Source: Nitrospira sp. (GTDB lineage Bacteria; Nitrospirota; Nitrospiria; Nitrospirales; Nitrospiraceae). Taken from it: 64,000 nt of DNA. Positions 54,095-62,000 of this stretch are shown piece after piece (the stretch's first letter is position 1; every line of letters begins with the position of its first letter). A program made the translations under genes and the position numbers. Below the pieces are notes generated by a model. The model saw nothing but the letters and a program-made list of their open reading frames with translations. It was not told the origin of the DNA and ran no database searches. The stretch spans positions 1 to 64,000 of the forward strand of contig SPAW01000033.1 of assembly GCA_005239465.1 (NCBI GenBank), read 5' to 3'.

Positions 54095-55152
54095 TTCTTC
54101 GTGGCCCCTTCCGGTGTGGACTTGGACGGCGGGGGAATGAACCCATAATCGGCCAGCGTGCGCTTCTCGCTCTTGGGCTTGCCATCGGACGGCGCTTCGA
54201 GTCCGTTCATCTCGGCGGCATGGGCATAGTGGTAGGGGACGAGAATCAGGTTATTCGCGCGATCGATGCTGATATCGGCTGGTGCGGGCAGATACTCGGC
54301 AATGACTTGGAATCGATTATCTCTGGTCATCCGCCAAATCTTTCCCTTCGTGAAGTCCGACACGTACATATTGCCCCATCGATCGAAATCAACCCCGCTC
54401 AAGTTTTGGAAGCGGCTTGTGAAGAATCCATTCGACTCCAGTTCTGTGAGTTGCCCTTCCGGAGTAATTTCCAGAATCTTCCCTTTGTCCCAACTCACGG
54501 CAATGAGATGGTTCGATTTAGGATGAACGGCAACTCCCGCGGGCCCGGCGAGCCGGTCGTCGTGAATCAGGAGGTTGACCCGATGGTTGGTTGCGGGGTC
54601 GATACGGTAGATCGTGTTGGCTGCTTGGTCTGAGGCGTACAGCAGACCGCTTGGTCCGGCTGCGACGTCGGTCAATGATACGCTTCCCAGTGATGATGGC
54701 GCAGGGAACGAAATTATGACGAGCAGTTTTCCCGTGGTCTTGTCGAAGCCTTTGAGTTGATCCAGGTCCGCGATGTAGAGGGTCTGCCCCACGAGGGCCA
54801 ACCCCTTTGGAGCATGTAGGAAAACATCCGCGACACCGCCTTGGATAAACTTGAGGCTGGTGACTTTGCCCTTAGCATCCAGCTTCGTGATGAAGCCATT
54901 GTTGTCTCTGGCCTCCGGCTCTCCATTAATATTTGATATGAAATATTCTTTCCCAAGCGGGTCGCCAACGAAACTGTTGGGCGATTCCAGGCCGGTGATC
55001 TGAGCAGCGTCACCGGGTAACGCAAAACCGAGCCCAAGTGCTGAAAGCAGCACGGTCCACAGCATTGGGCGGCGGGGGTTCAATCGAGATGAAATGGTGA
55101 TCAAGGTTGGTTCACGATGTGAAGTGTTCGAAAAGCATCGTAGCCAACGCAT
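54091..55152 (-). CDS. Exported NHL/SMP-30-like beta-propeller protein
   Basis: 353 residues at most. A hydrophobic export signal is at MLWTVLLSALGLGFALPGDAAQ, after a basic stretch SSRLNPRRP. The body has repeated propeller blades: LYIADLDQLKGFDKTTGKLL, GLLYASDQAANTIYRIDPATNHR, LIAVSWDKGKILEITPEGQLTEL, GNMYVSDFTKGKIWRMTRDNR. The end is Lys/Pro-rich. The true start may be a TTG at 55104 or an ATG at 55065, as the first residues are not export-like. Confidence 0.8.
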   Translation of the reverse strand: MRWLRCFSNTSHREPTLITISSRLNPRRPMLWTVLLSALGLGFALPGDAAQITGLESPNSFVGDPLGKEYFISNINGEPEARDNNGFITKLDAKGKVTSLKFIQGGVADVFLHAPKGLALVGQTLYIADLDQLKGFDKTTGKLLVIISFPAPSSLGSVSLTDVAAGPSGLLYASDQAANTIYRIDPATNHRVNLLIHDDRLAGPAGVAVHPKSNHLIAVSWDKGKILEITPEGQLTELESNGFFTSRFQNLSGVDFDRWGNMYVSDFTKGKIWRMTRDNRFQVIAEYLPAPADISIDRANNLILVPYHYAHAAEMNGLEAPSDGKPKSEKRTLADYGFIPPPSKSTPEGATKK

Positions 55153-55344
55153 GAATAAACTGTCAAGGAACGTAGGCGAGTACTGAGAGGCTAGAGGCTA
55201 TGGATAAATGGAAGAAAGGGTCTCAACATTTTTGCCTCTTGCCTGCGCTCCCAGCCTCGCGGAGCAAAGCGTTGACTTGGATAAAATCGCCCTGCTAAGG
55301 TGCCCACACTTTTCGCCAACAAACGCAGAGAAGGGGAGGAGATT

Positions 55345-56205
55345 GTGGCAGCACGAGTGATTGACGGGAAAGCGTTGGCGCAACAAGTGCGTGACCGGTT
55401 GGCGAAAGAATCGGCGGAGCTTCTTGCGCAAAAGGGTATTAAGCCGGGACTCGCGACCATCCTTGTCGGTGACGATCCCGCGTCACAAGTCTATGTCAGA
55501 AACAAGCAGAAGGCCTGCGAAATGGCCGGTATCCATGTCGACGATCACAAGCTGCCGGCGAGCACGACGCAGGCCGAACTGCTGGCGTTGATCGAGAAGA
55601 AGAATGCCGATCCAAAGATTCATGGAATCCTGGTTCAGCTCCCTCTGCCTAAGCACATCGATAGCAAAGTCATTCTGGAGGCCGTATCCCCAATGAAGGA
55701 TGCGGATGGGTTTCATCCCTATAATTTCGGTCGGCTGGTCGAGGGCCATCCGGTATTCGAGGCCTGCACGCCGAAGGGTGTCATCAAGATGATTGAGTCT
55801 GCCGGAGTGACAATCGAAGGCAAGCGCGCCGTCGTGTTGGGACGGAGCAATATCGTGGGCAAGCCACTGGCGCTGATGCTCTTGCAGCGAAATGCCACGG
55901 TCACGATTTGCCATTCAAAGACCAAAGATCTTCCGGCGGTCTGTCGTGAAGCTGAGTTGTTGCTTGTGGCTATCGGGAAAGCAAGGTTTGTCACCGCCGA
56001 CATGGTGCGCGAAGGGGCGGTGGTGATCGATGTCGGCACCAACCGATTGCCCGATGGCAAACTTTGTGGCGATGTCGATTTTGAGCCGGTCAGCCAGAAA
56101 GCCGGCTGGATCAGCCCCGTGCCTGGCGGAGTCGGTCCGATGACGATCGCGATGCTGCTCGAGAATACGGTGGAATCTGCAAAAAGAGCGGCAGGCACGA
56201 AGTGA
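55345..56205 (+). CDS. folD: Methylenetetrahydrofolate dehydrogenase/cyclohydrolase FolD
   Basis: 286 residues, bifunctional enzyme of one-carbon metabolism. Evidence: GLATILVGDDPASQVYVRNKQKACEMAGI (catalytic Lys in YVRNKQ), ILVQLPLPKHID, SPMKDADGFHPYNFGRLV, VVLGRSNIVGKPLALMLL and ISPVPGGVGPMTIAMLL. The GTG at 55345 with GGGGAGGAG is chosen over an in-frame ATG at 55300. Next to metF, consistent with a folate operon. Confidence 0.95.
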   Translation: MAARVIDGKALAQQVRDRLAKESAELLAQKGIKPGLATILVGDDPASQVYVRNKQKACEMAGIHVDDHKLPASTTQAELLALIEKKNADPKIHGILVQLPLPKHIDSKVILEAVSPMKDADGFHPYNFGRLVEGHPVFEACTPKGVIKMIESAGVTIEGKRAVVLGRSNIVGKPLALMLLQRNATVTICHSKTKDLPAVCREAELLLVAIGKARFVTADMVREGAVVIDVGTNRLPDGKLCGDVDFEPVSQKAGWISPVPGGVGPMTIAMLLENTVESAKRAAGTK

Positions 56206-56211
56206 GATGAT

Positions 56212-56300
56212 GGCCAAGCAGGATGCTCCAGTGCTCGCCCAACGCGCGGCTTCGGAAAGCCCTCGTTGGACGCGCGCAGTTTGGAGCATCCCGCTTGGCC
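56212..56300 (+). repeat. Long hairpin related to the palindromic elements, copy E
   Basis: GGCCAAGCAGGATGCTCCA faces TGGAGCATCCCGCTTGGCC, 19-base arms with one mismatch. Inside, CCAACG pairs with CGTTGG and GGCTT with AAGCC. It starts seven bases after the folD stop and shares CAGGATGCT and the CCAACG / CGTTGG inner stem with copies A and D, but is much shorter. Confidence 0.75.
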
Positions 56301-56328
56301 TGTGGGTAGGAGAGAATAGGAGAGTGGG

Positions 56329-57216
56329 ATGAGCCGAGAACCGAAGCGTCTGAAAGAGGTCCTCGATCAGGGCGCATTCGCTGTCACCATCGAGTACAAC
56401 CCTCCCAAAGGAACCAACATCTCCGCCGTGCTGGACAATGCCAAACAGCTGGTTGGGCGTGTGCACGGGGTGAACGTCACCGACAATACCGCCGCTGTGG
56501 TGCGCGCGGGGTCGCTTCCGGTCTGCCGCCTACTTTACGAGATCGGGCACGATCCCGTGATGCAGCTGACCTGTCGTGATCGAAATCGGATCGCGATGCA
56601 GTCAGATCTGATGGGCGCTCACATGCTCGGTATTCGAAATATCTTGTGCCTTACCGGCGACTACCCCACAGTCGGAGATCACAAAGAAGCCAAGCCGGTC
56701 TACGATCTTGATTCAGTTCAGGTCATGCAACTTGTGCAGGGATTAAACAATGGGCGGGATATGGCGGGCAATAAGCTGGATGGCTCGACGGCATTCTCGA
56801 TCGGCGCCGCCGTGACACCGGAGGCCGATCCGCTTGGGCCGATGCTCGCCAAGTTTGAAGTCAAGGTGAAAGCAGGAGCGCAATTCTTCCAGACTCAGGC
56901 GATCTACCATCCGGAACAGTTCACGAGCTTTATGAAAGCGGTCAGGCCGTTCAAGGTGAAAGTCCTTGCCGGCATTCTTGTGTTGCGCAACTACAAGATG
57001 GCGGAGTTCTTGAACGCAAATATTCCGGGCGTCTCGGTTCCCAAGGAAATGATCGATGAGCTCAAGGCCGCCGGAGATAAGGCTGAAGACGTCGGGGTCG
57101 AGATCGCCGTGCGGACCATCAAGGCCGTGCGACCATACTGCGATGGCGTCCATATCATGGCGATCAAAGCGACACACCGGTTGGCGGACATTATCACCAA
57201 GGCAGAGCTGGGTTGA
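56329..57216 (+). CDS. metF: Methylenetetrahydrofolate reductase (MetF family)
   Basis: 295 residues, FAD-dependent TIM barrel reducing 5,10-methylene-THF to 5-methyl-THF. Evidence: AVTIEYNPPKGTNISAVLDNA, GVNVTDNTAAVVR, QLTCRDRNRIAMQSDLMGAHMLGIRNILCLTGDYP, FFQTQAIYHPEQFTSFM and KVLAGILVLRN, VSVPKEMIDEL. It lacks a C-terminal zinc domain; a separate gene at 60394 encodes one. Overlaps panB by ATGA. Confidence 0.92.
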   Translation: MSREPKRLKEVLDQGAFAVTIEYNPPKGTNISAVLDNAKQLVGRVHGVNVTDNTAAVVRAGSLPVCRLLYEIGHDPVMQLTCRDRNRIAMQSDLMGAHMLGIRNILCLTGDYPTVGDHKEAKPVYDLDSVQVMQLVQGLNNGRDMAGNKLDGSTAFSIGAAVTPEADPLGPMLAKFEVKVKAGAQFFQTQAIYHPEQFTSFMKAVRPFKVKVLAGILVLRNYKMAEFLNANIPGVSVPKEMIDELKAAGDKAEDVGVEIAVRTIKAVRPYCDGVHIMAIKATHRLADIITKAELG

Positions 57217-58004
57217 TGACGATTCCTGAATTCCAGCAGCACAAGCGGGACAAAAAGAAGCTCATCGTGGTGACGGCCTACGACGCGCTTTTTACGCGCA
57301 TTGTGGAGCAAGCTGGGATCGGCGCTATTTTAGTGGGAGATTCACTGGGGGTCGTCGTTCAAGGAAAGTCCAATACGCTTTCCGTGACGATGGATGACAT
57401 GCTCTACCATACCAAGCTTGTGGCGGGCGCGGCTCAACGGGCCCTGGTGATCGGCGACATGCCGTTCATGTCCTATCAGGCCAGCACGGAAGAGGCCGTG
57501 CGCAATGCCGGCCGATTTCTGCAGGCCGGTGCCCATGCGGTAAAGCTCGAGGGGGGACGGATCATGGCGGATCGGGTCGAAGCCATGGTTTCGGTCGGAA
57601 TTCCCGTCATGGGCCACCTGGGGATGACACCTCAATCGCTGCATCGCTATGGCGGATACAAAGTGCAGGGAAAAGGGAAGGAGCAAGCCAAGGCATTGCT
57701 CGCCGATGCGAAGGCGCTCGAGTCAGGGGGCGCGTTCGCGATTGTATTGGAAGCGATTCCCGTTCCGCTCGCCAAGACCATCACCGATACCCTTTCGATC
57801 CCTACCATCGGCATCGGGGCGGGCCCCCACTGCGATGGGCAGGTGCTGGTGTTGTACGACCTACTGGGTCTCTTCGACGACTTTGTCCCGAAGTTCGTCA
57901 AGCCCTATGCCCACCTCAAGGCAGATGCGCTGCAAGCGCTCCGACGCTACAAAGAAGAGGTCGAGCAGGGAAAGTTCCCTGGCGACGCCGAGTCCTACCA
58001 CTAG
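57213..58004 (+). CDS. panB: 3-methyl-2-oxobutanoate hydroxymethyltransferase PanB
   Basis: 263 residues; uses 5,10-methylene-THF to make ketopantoate for CoA. Evidence: VVTAYDALFTRIVEQAGIGAILVGDSLGVVVQG, HTKLVAGAAQRALVIGDMPFMSYQAS, VKLEGG, PVMGHLGMTPQSLHRYGGYKVQGKG, IVLEAIPVPLAKTIT, IGIGAGPHCDGQVLVLYDLLGL. The folD-metF-panB order groups folate one-carbon enzymes. Confidence 0.96.
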   Translation: MMTIPEFQQHKRDKKKLIVVTAYDALFTRIVEQAGIGAILVGDSLGVVVQGKSNTLSVTMDDMLYHTKLVAGAAQRALVIGDMPFMSYQASTEEAVRNAGRFLQAGAHAVKLEGGRIMADRVEAMVSVGIPVMGHLGMTPQSLHRYGGYKVQGKGKEQAKALLADAKALESGGAFAIVLEAIPVPLAKTITDTLSIPTIGIGAGPHCDGQVLVLYDLLGLFDDFVPKFVKPYAHLKADALQALRRYKEEVEQGKFPGDAESYH

Positions 58005-58196
58005 CAGGCTGCTGAAAAAGGCCCCCAACGTCGTTCTCGGGTCGAAAGAATCCTCAACGGGGACCCAGCCGCCTCACCAGCTCGGCGGCGCGCACAGACT
58101 TGGTGCTCCTTATTCGTCGCACCGTGCGCCCCAGAGGGTACGCCTCCGGTTCTTTCTCGCCTGCGGCCTCGTTGGATGACCTTTTTGAGCAGCCTG
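58005..58196 (+). repeat. Palindromic 3' element, copy D
   Basis: Begins on the base after the panB stop: CAGGCTGCTGAAAAAGG, and ends CCTTTTTGAGCAGCCTG; 17-base arms, one mismatch at the shared position. Where copies A-C read CAGGATG / CATCCTG this copy reads CAGGCTG / CAGCCTG, a paired change. The inner pair is CCAACG / CGTTGG. Confidence 0.8.
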
Positions 58197-58248
58197 CGGG
58201 AGCACTCTCCTATTTGCCACAGGTACGGACCATCGAAGTTCTAGAGTA

Positions 58249-58782
58249 TCAACATAGTTTTTCAAAAGCCTGTTTCTTTTGCCGTTGGCCTAAACCGATG
58301 AGTGGAATATGCCGGTGAGGACTGATCAGGTGATCTTGTAACGCTTCTGCTAGACGAGCGACGTCGATGCCCATGTATGAGGGAGGAACCTTCTGCAATC
58401 GGATGATTCCACTGTGTGAGAGTTTCTGAGCAGCGGCATCGTTTTCCATGAAGTGTTTCAGATTCGCGGCGGCGAGTTGGATGAGGGCCCGGAAGAAGTT
58501 CCCCTGTTCTGTATCGTGGCCGACTACGTGCCAGAGACCTTCAAAGACCTCGTGAGATTCCCACCAATAGGCGAAATTGTAGAGGTCAATCCCGTACAGA
58601 TAGTCCTCCGAGGTTTGCCATTGGGCAGCAGGGAACGACACCGGTTTCGGTTCTGGTTGTCCATAGGAATGGCCAAGGGGATTTCTTCTTGGGTGCGGCG
58701 TTCGGCCGGGGACGAAACGGTATGATGGGAAGGGATGCGCTGAGTAGCGGGGCCAGGATGGGTCGGGCGGTTCAGGCTCCAT
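58249..58782 (-). CDS. DUF309 family protein
   Basis: 177 residues. The DUF309 core is clear: GIDLYNFAYWWESHEVFEGLWHVVG, EQGNFFRALIQLAAANLKH. The function of the family is unknown. The proline-rich first 60 residues are not part of the domain. The ATG at 58782 overlaps the apaH end by 11 bases. Confidence 0.8.
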   Translation of the reverse strand: MEPEPPDPSWPRYSAHPFPSYRFVPGRTPHPRRNPLGHSYGQPEPKPVSFPAAQWQTSEDYLYGIDLYNFAYWWESHEVFEGLWHVVGHDTEQGNFFRALIQLAAANLKHFMENDAAAQKLSHSGIIRLQKVPPSYMGIDVARLAEALQDHLISPHRHIPLIGLGQRQKKQAFEKLC

Positions 58783-59599
58783 CACCGCCGTCCCCGAATC
58801 CGTTGCAAGGCACCTGGAATACCTGCCGATCTTCCAAGCGAATCGCGGTGAGTTCGCGACCCCACACACAACCGCTGTCGATGGCCAAGAGGTTCTCTTC
58901 GCAATAGAGTCCCAACGAGGCCCAGTGCCCGCAGATAATGGTCGTGTCCCGTCGCGCGCGGTTCTCGATTCGAAACCAGGGAAGAAAGCCGGCAGGAATA
59001 TGATCCGGTGGCCCGGAGTACGACGACTCCATCAGGCCATCAGCCGAACAAGCCCGGAGCCTCGTAAGAACTTTGATGATTGTGGCGAGTCGGGTCGGGC
59101 CCCTCAGGTTCGAAGACCATTGCAAGTGTTTGCTGGGATAGAGCGCACGGAGCACGTTCTTGTAGTAGGGACTCCGTAACGCGGTTTCGACCTCATGCGC
59201 CAGTTCCTCAGCATCGTCGATCGACCATTGCGGCAGCAAGCCGGCGTGGACAAGGATGAAAGGGTGTTCGCGGTAGAGGAGGGGTTGTCGACGTAACCAT
59301 GCGAGTAACTCGTCACGATCTGGTGCGGCAAGAATTGTCTGCAACGTGTCTTCTGGGCGCGATGTCGCAATGCCCTCGGCAACGGCCAGTAAGAACAAGT
59401 CGTGGTTGCCAAGAACTACGACGGCCGAAGCCCCAAGACTCTTGATATAACGGAGGACCTTGAGTGAGTCTGGCCCGCGGTTCACCAGATCGCCGACGAA
59501 CCAGAGGCGGTCGGAGGCGGGGTCATATTGAATCTGTTCGACCAGTCGTTGCAGGGTGTCAAAGCATCCCTGCACATCGCCGATTGCATAAGTAGCCAT
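58772..59599 (-). CDS. apaH: Symmetrical bis(5'-nucleosyl)-tetraphosphatase ApaH
   Basis: 275 residues, metallophosphatase. Splits Ap4A and, in E. coli, removes Np4 caps from RNA. Metal motifs are YAIGDVQGCFDTL, FVGDLVNRGPDSL and VVLGNHDLFLL; HAGLLPQWSIDDA follows and ICGHWASLGLY, IDSGCVWGRELTAIRLEDR close it. The ATG at 59599 matches the family start (ATYAIGDVQG). Confidence 0.93.
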   Translation of the reverse strand: MATYAIGDVQGCFDTLQRLVEQIQYDPASDRLWFVGDLVNRGPDSLKVLRYIKSLGASAVVVLGNHDLFLLAVAEGIATSRPEDTLQTILAAPDRDELLAWLRRQPLLYREHPFILVHAGLLPQWSIDDAEELAHEVETALRSPYYKNVLRALYPSKHLQWSSNLRGPTRLATIIKVLTRLRACSADGLMESSYSGPPDHIPAGFLPWFRIENRARRDTTIICGHWASLGLYCEENLLAIDSGCVWGRELTAIRLEDRQVFQVPCNGFGDGGDGA

Positions 59600-59871
59600 G
59601 AGTGAGTGATGTCTCCTGCGTACAGGTGAGGGTACCTTGGGGTTGCGCGAAATACAAGAAAACCGAGGTACAGGATTAGTACGGCGGAAGCAACGGAAAG
59701 TGAGACAAGCCAGGGGTTGTGAGAAGAGCGCAGGGGCGAAGTGGGTTGAGAAGAGAGAGGATGTGCCAGTCACGACACACAATCACGATTGGGGAGGAAT
59801 ACCTCTTCATCGGCATTCGAGATAAGGACTGTTTTTTAGAAGAATTGGTCTGGGGAAAAGGCGCTGATGGA

Positions 59872-60288
59872 TTACGGGTGCTTCGCTTCAATCACACTGC
59901 GCAGTCCACCTCGAGCCGCAAACTCACCGATGACCTTGGCCCAGACAGGCCGGCAGGCCTTCACGACGTCGTGCAGAATGCGATTGACAGCATTTTCATA
60001 GAAGATGCCGAGGTTGCGGTAGGCATGAATATACGTCTTGAGCGATTTCAGTTCGAGGCATTCTTTATCGGGCATGTAGTGTAAGGTGATGGTCCCGAAG
60101 TCCGGTAAATTAGTTTTTGGGCAGATGGCGGTGTACTCGGGAATCTCGATCGTGATTTCGTAGCCCTTGTACTGATTCGGGAAAGTTTCGATGTCAGGGA
60201 GCGGAGCGGTGACCCCGCTTTTTGCATGCCGCTCGTTATAGCCGAGCTTCGTGGTGCGTTGGCTCTTTCCTGTCCCTTTACCCTTCAC
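59872..60288 (-). CDS. queF: NADPH-dependent 7-cyano-7-deazaguanine reductase QueF
   Basis: 138 residues, the short type I form. Reduces preQ0 to preQ1 on the way to queuosine. Catalytic Cys56 and Asp63 are in YTAICPKTNLPDFG; LELKSLKTYIHAYRNLGIFYENAVNRI is the family core. The GTG start lies in a GGTGAGGGGTGAAGGG low-complexity stretch, so the first ~10 residues are uncertain. Confidence 0.92.
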   Translation of the reverse strand: MKGKGTGKSQRTTKLGYNERHAKSGVTAPLPDIETFPNQYKGYEITIEIPEYTAICPKTNLPDFGTITLHYMPDKECLELKSLKTYIHAYRNLGIFYENAVNRILHDVVKACRPVWAKVIGEFAARGGLRSVIEAKHP

Positions 60289-60299
60289 CCCTCACCCCT

Positions 60300-60393
60300 C
60301 TTTGGTTGATCCGGTTTGTCTTGTTTGTCTGGTTTGTTTGGTTGGACGAGATAACCAGACGAACGAAATAAACCAAATAGACGAGTATCTTCG
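60300..60393. repeat. GTTTGT/GTCTG-rich imperfect inverted repeat
   Basis: TTGTCTGGTTTGTTTGGTT faces AACCAGACGAACGAAATAAACCAAATAGACG. The halves pair imperfectly. It separates queF from the small zinc-domain gene. Confidence 0.5.
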
Positions 60394-60642
60394 TTAGACT
60401 TGTTTCATCCAATCGGTCTGGCCGATTTTCTCAAGTTCAATATAGAGCGTGACCCACGGGCATATCATCTCTGGGTAGACTTCGCAGAAACCGCCTTTCC
60501 GAACACCTCCGCAAGGGCCGTGAGCCATGAATTTCGGGCACTCGGCCTTGAGCGAACTGTCAGGAATCGGTGGGCGTTTATGCACTCCACCAACATGTGT
60601 ACCCGCATCATCTTCACCAGGTATGAGAACGCGAATGGTCAT
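60394..60642 (-). CDS. Stand-alone MTHFR C-terminal zinc-binding domain (MetV-like)
   Basis: 82 residues. ECPKFMAHGPCGGVRKGGFCEVYPEMICPWVTLYIELEKIG fits the C-terminal domain (PF12225-like) seen at the end of some methylenetetrahydrofolate reductases and in the MetV partner of acetogen MetF. Cys residues in CPK, GPCGG, CEV and CPW would hold the metal. Members often have a further CPxC region at the N-terminus, which is missing here, so it is a minimal form. Partnership with the MetF at 56329 is inference. Confidence 0.75.
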   Translation of the reverse strand: MTIRVLIPGEDDAGTHVGGVHKRPPIPDSSLKAECPKFMAHGPCGGVRKGGFCEVYPEMICPWVTLYIELEKIGQTDWMKQV

Positions 60643-60908
60643 AGGGGCAGTGTAAACGGATTGAGATAGATCGGCAATCGCTAGCTCAAATTTATGCCAA
60701 GGAGTTTCGGTAGAGCTCCTCCGACGCCGTTCCTAACCATGAATCTGTTTGGGGCGAATGGCCTATCCAGTTGGCTATGCCTAGGCCTTCTTTCGGTTGT
60801 CATGGGCCTTCTGAGAAGTTGCGTTGAATTTCAGGAAGTTATAGTATTCTTGACGGTGTGTGAGGGTGTGATTGTCAAGGCGTGAGCGCCAATACGCCAA
60901 TATATGAA
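60643..60908. other. Intergenic region, no gene recognised
   Basis: Divergent spacer between the zinc-domain gene and the oxidoreductase operon. A short open frame at 60694-60885 has no ribosome site or family resemblance. The end is AT-rich and leads into the promoter at 60909. Confidence 0.4.
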
Positions 60909-60938
60909 TTGACAGTCTTTTTTCGGCTTTGCTAGGAT
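60909..60938 (+). promoter_or_regulatory. Putative promoter of the oxidoreductase operon
   Basis: TTGACA at 60909-60914 and TAGGAT at 60933-60938 with 18 bases between; about 130 bases of leader would follow. Confidence 0.5.
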
Positions 60939-61035
60939 GGCCGTGGTGTGAGTGGTGAATTAGACACAATCTATTATCATCCATCCTCATCGTCCCCAGG
61001 TTTTCTTCGTTAATTGCGATTGTGTTGAATAATAA

Positions 61036-61053
61036 GCAACGGCCTGCCGTTGC
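61036..61053. promoter_or_regulatory. Palindrome in the leader of the oxidoreductase operon
   Basis: GCAACGGCCTGCCGTTGC: two perfect 8-base half-sites around CT, 22 bases before the first start codon. It could be an operator or a small RNA hairpin. Confidence 0.45.
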
Positions 61054-61075
61054 AGTGACATAAGGGAGGTGCCTG

Positions 61076-61978
61076 ATGAGTCTCGATTATGTGAAGTTTT
61101 CAAACGGCTTCGAGAAGTTCATGCCGAAAGAATACCGGGACATGGTCGAACATGGCCCTTTCGGGAAGAAGGTATCCGTCTCGCAGATGGGGAGCTTCAA
61201 GGAAATCTTAGAAGAACACCCCATGTGCGCCGGTTGCGCGATGACGCTCTTCATCCGGCTCGCCATGATTGCTTTCCCCAATCCCGAAGACACGATCACC
61301 GTCGGCACGGCCGGTTGCGGTCGCCTCGCGATTTCTCAGGCGGCGATTCCTTTCGTCTACGGTAACTACGGCGACCAAAACGGCGTGGCGAGCGGCTTGT
61401 CCCGCGGCCTTCGCCTCCGCTTCGGCGACAAGCCGAAGGATGTGGTCGTGATGGCCGGAGACGGCGGCACGGCGGATATCGGCTTTCAGCAGGTTCTCCA
61501 TTCCTGGTTCCGCAAGGAACGTTTCACGACGATCATGTTGGACAACGAAGTGTACGGGAATACCGGCGGTCAGGAGAGCGGTATGACCAATCGGGGTGCT
61601 GTGTTGAAGATGGCCCCGCTCGGTAAGAAGTTCGAGAAGATGGACATGCTGCAGATGGCGAAGGTCGCCGGTTGCGCCTATGTGGCGACGGTAGTGCCGA
61701 ACAATCCGCGCCGCGTGGAGAGCGTGATCAAGAAGGCCGTGCTGATTGCTCGCGAAGTCGGGTCGACCTACATTCAGGCCTACACCTCCTGCAATATCGA
61801 GTACGCCATTCCCACCGACAAGGTCATGGAAGACGCGAAGACAGTCGAAAACGATCGGTATCAGTTCTCGGAGTATGTCAGCGAAGAAGCGAAGCAGTAC
61901 CTCACCGAGCGCTACGGCTATAAGGAATTTCTCCCAAAGCCGGCTGCTCCTGCTGCCGCGATTCCCAGCAAGGCCTAA
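61076..61978 (+). CDS. 2-oxoacid:ferredoxin oxidoreductase, beta (TPP) subunit
   Basis: 300 residues. The TPP/Mg site is GDGGTADIGFQQVLHSW ... LDNEVYGNTGGQESG; HPMCAGCAMTLFIRLA carries Cys residues of the cluster-binding region. It would carry out reductive carboxylation in the reductive TCA cycle, or the reverse. Pyruvate or 2-oxoglutarate cannot be told apart from this sequence alone. AGGGAGGTG precedes the ATG. First gene of the operon; the partners follow on the same strand. Confidence 0.9.
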   Translation: MSLDYVKFSNGFEKFMPKEYRDMVEHGPFGKKVSVSQMGSFKEILEEHPMCAGCAMTLFIRLAMIAFPNPEDTITVGTAGCGRLAISQAAIPFVYGNYGDQNGVASGLSRGLRLRFGDKPKDVVVMAGDGGTADIGFQQVLHSWFRKERFTTIMLDNEVYGNTGGQESGMTNRGAVLKMAPLGKKFEKMDMLQMAKVAGCAYVATVVPNNPRRVESVIKKAVLIAREVGSTYIQAYTSCNIEYAIPTDKVMEDAKTVENDRYQFSEYVSEEAKQYLTERYGYKEFLPKPAAPAAAIPSKA

Positions 61979-62000
61979 GCGACCCGAAGGAGGCTAAACC

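Noticed and set aside
56236-56271. GCCCAAC ... GTTGGAC looks like the outer ends of an integron attC site
   Set aside because: The distance is about 36 bases, too short for an attC site, inner L boxes are missing and no cassette gene or integrase is near. The same inner stem varies in the other elements.
5568-60642. CRISPR array or prophage
   Set aside because: No evenly spaced direct repeats with unique spacers, no cas, integrase, capsid or terminase genes were seen.
60694-60885. Small open frame of 63 codons upstream of the oxidoreductase operon
   Set aside because: No ribosome site and no family resemblance; the region is better explained as promoter DNA.
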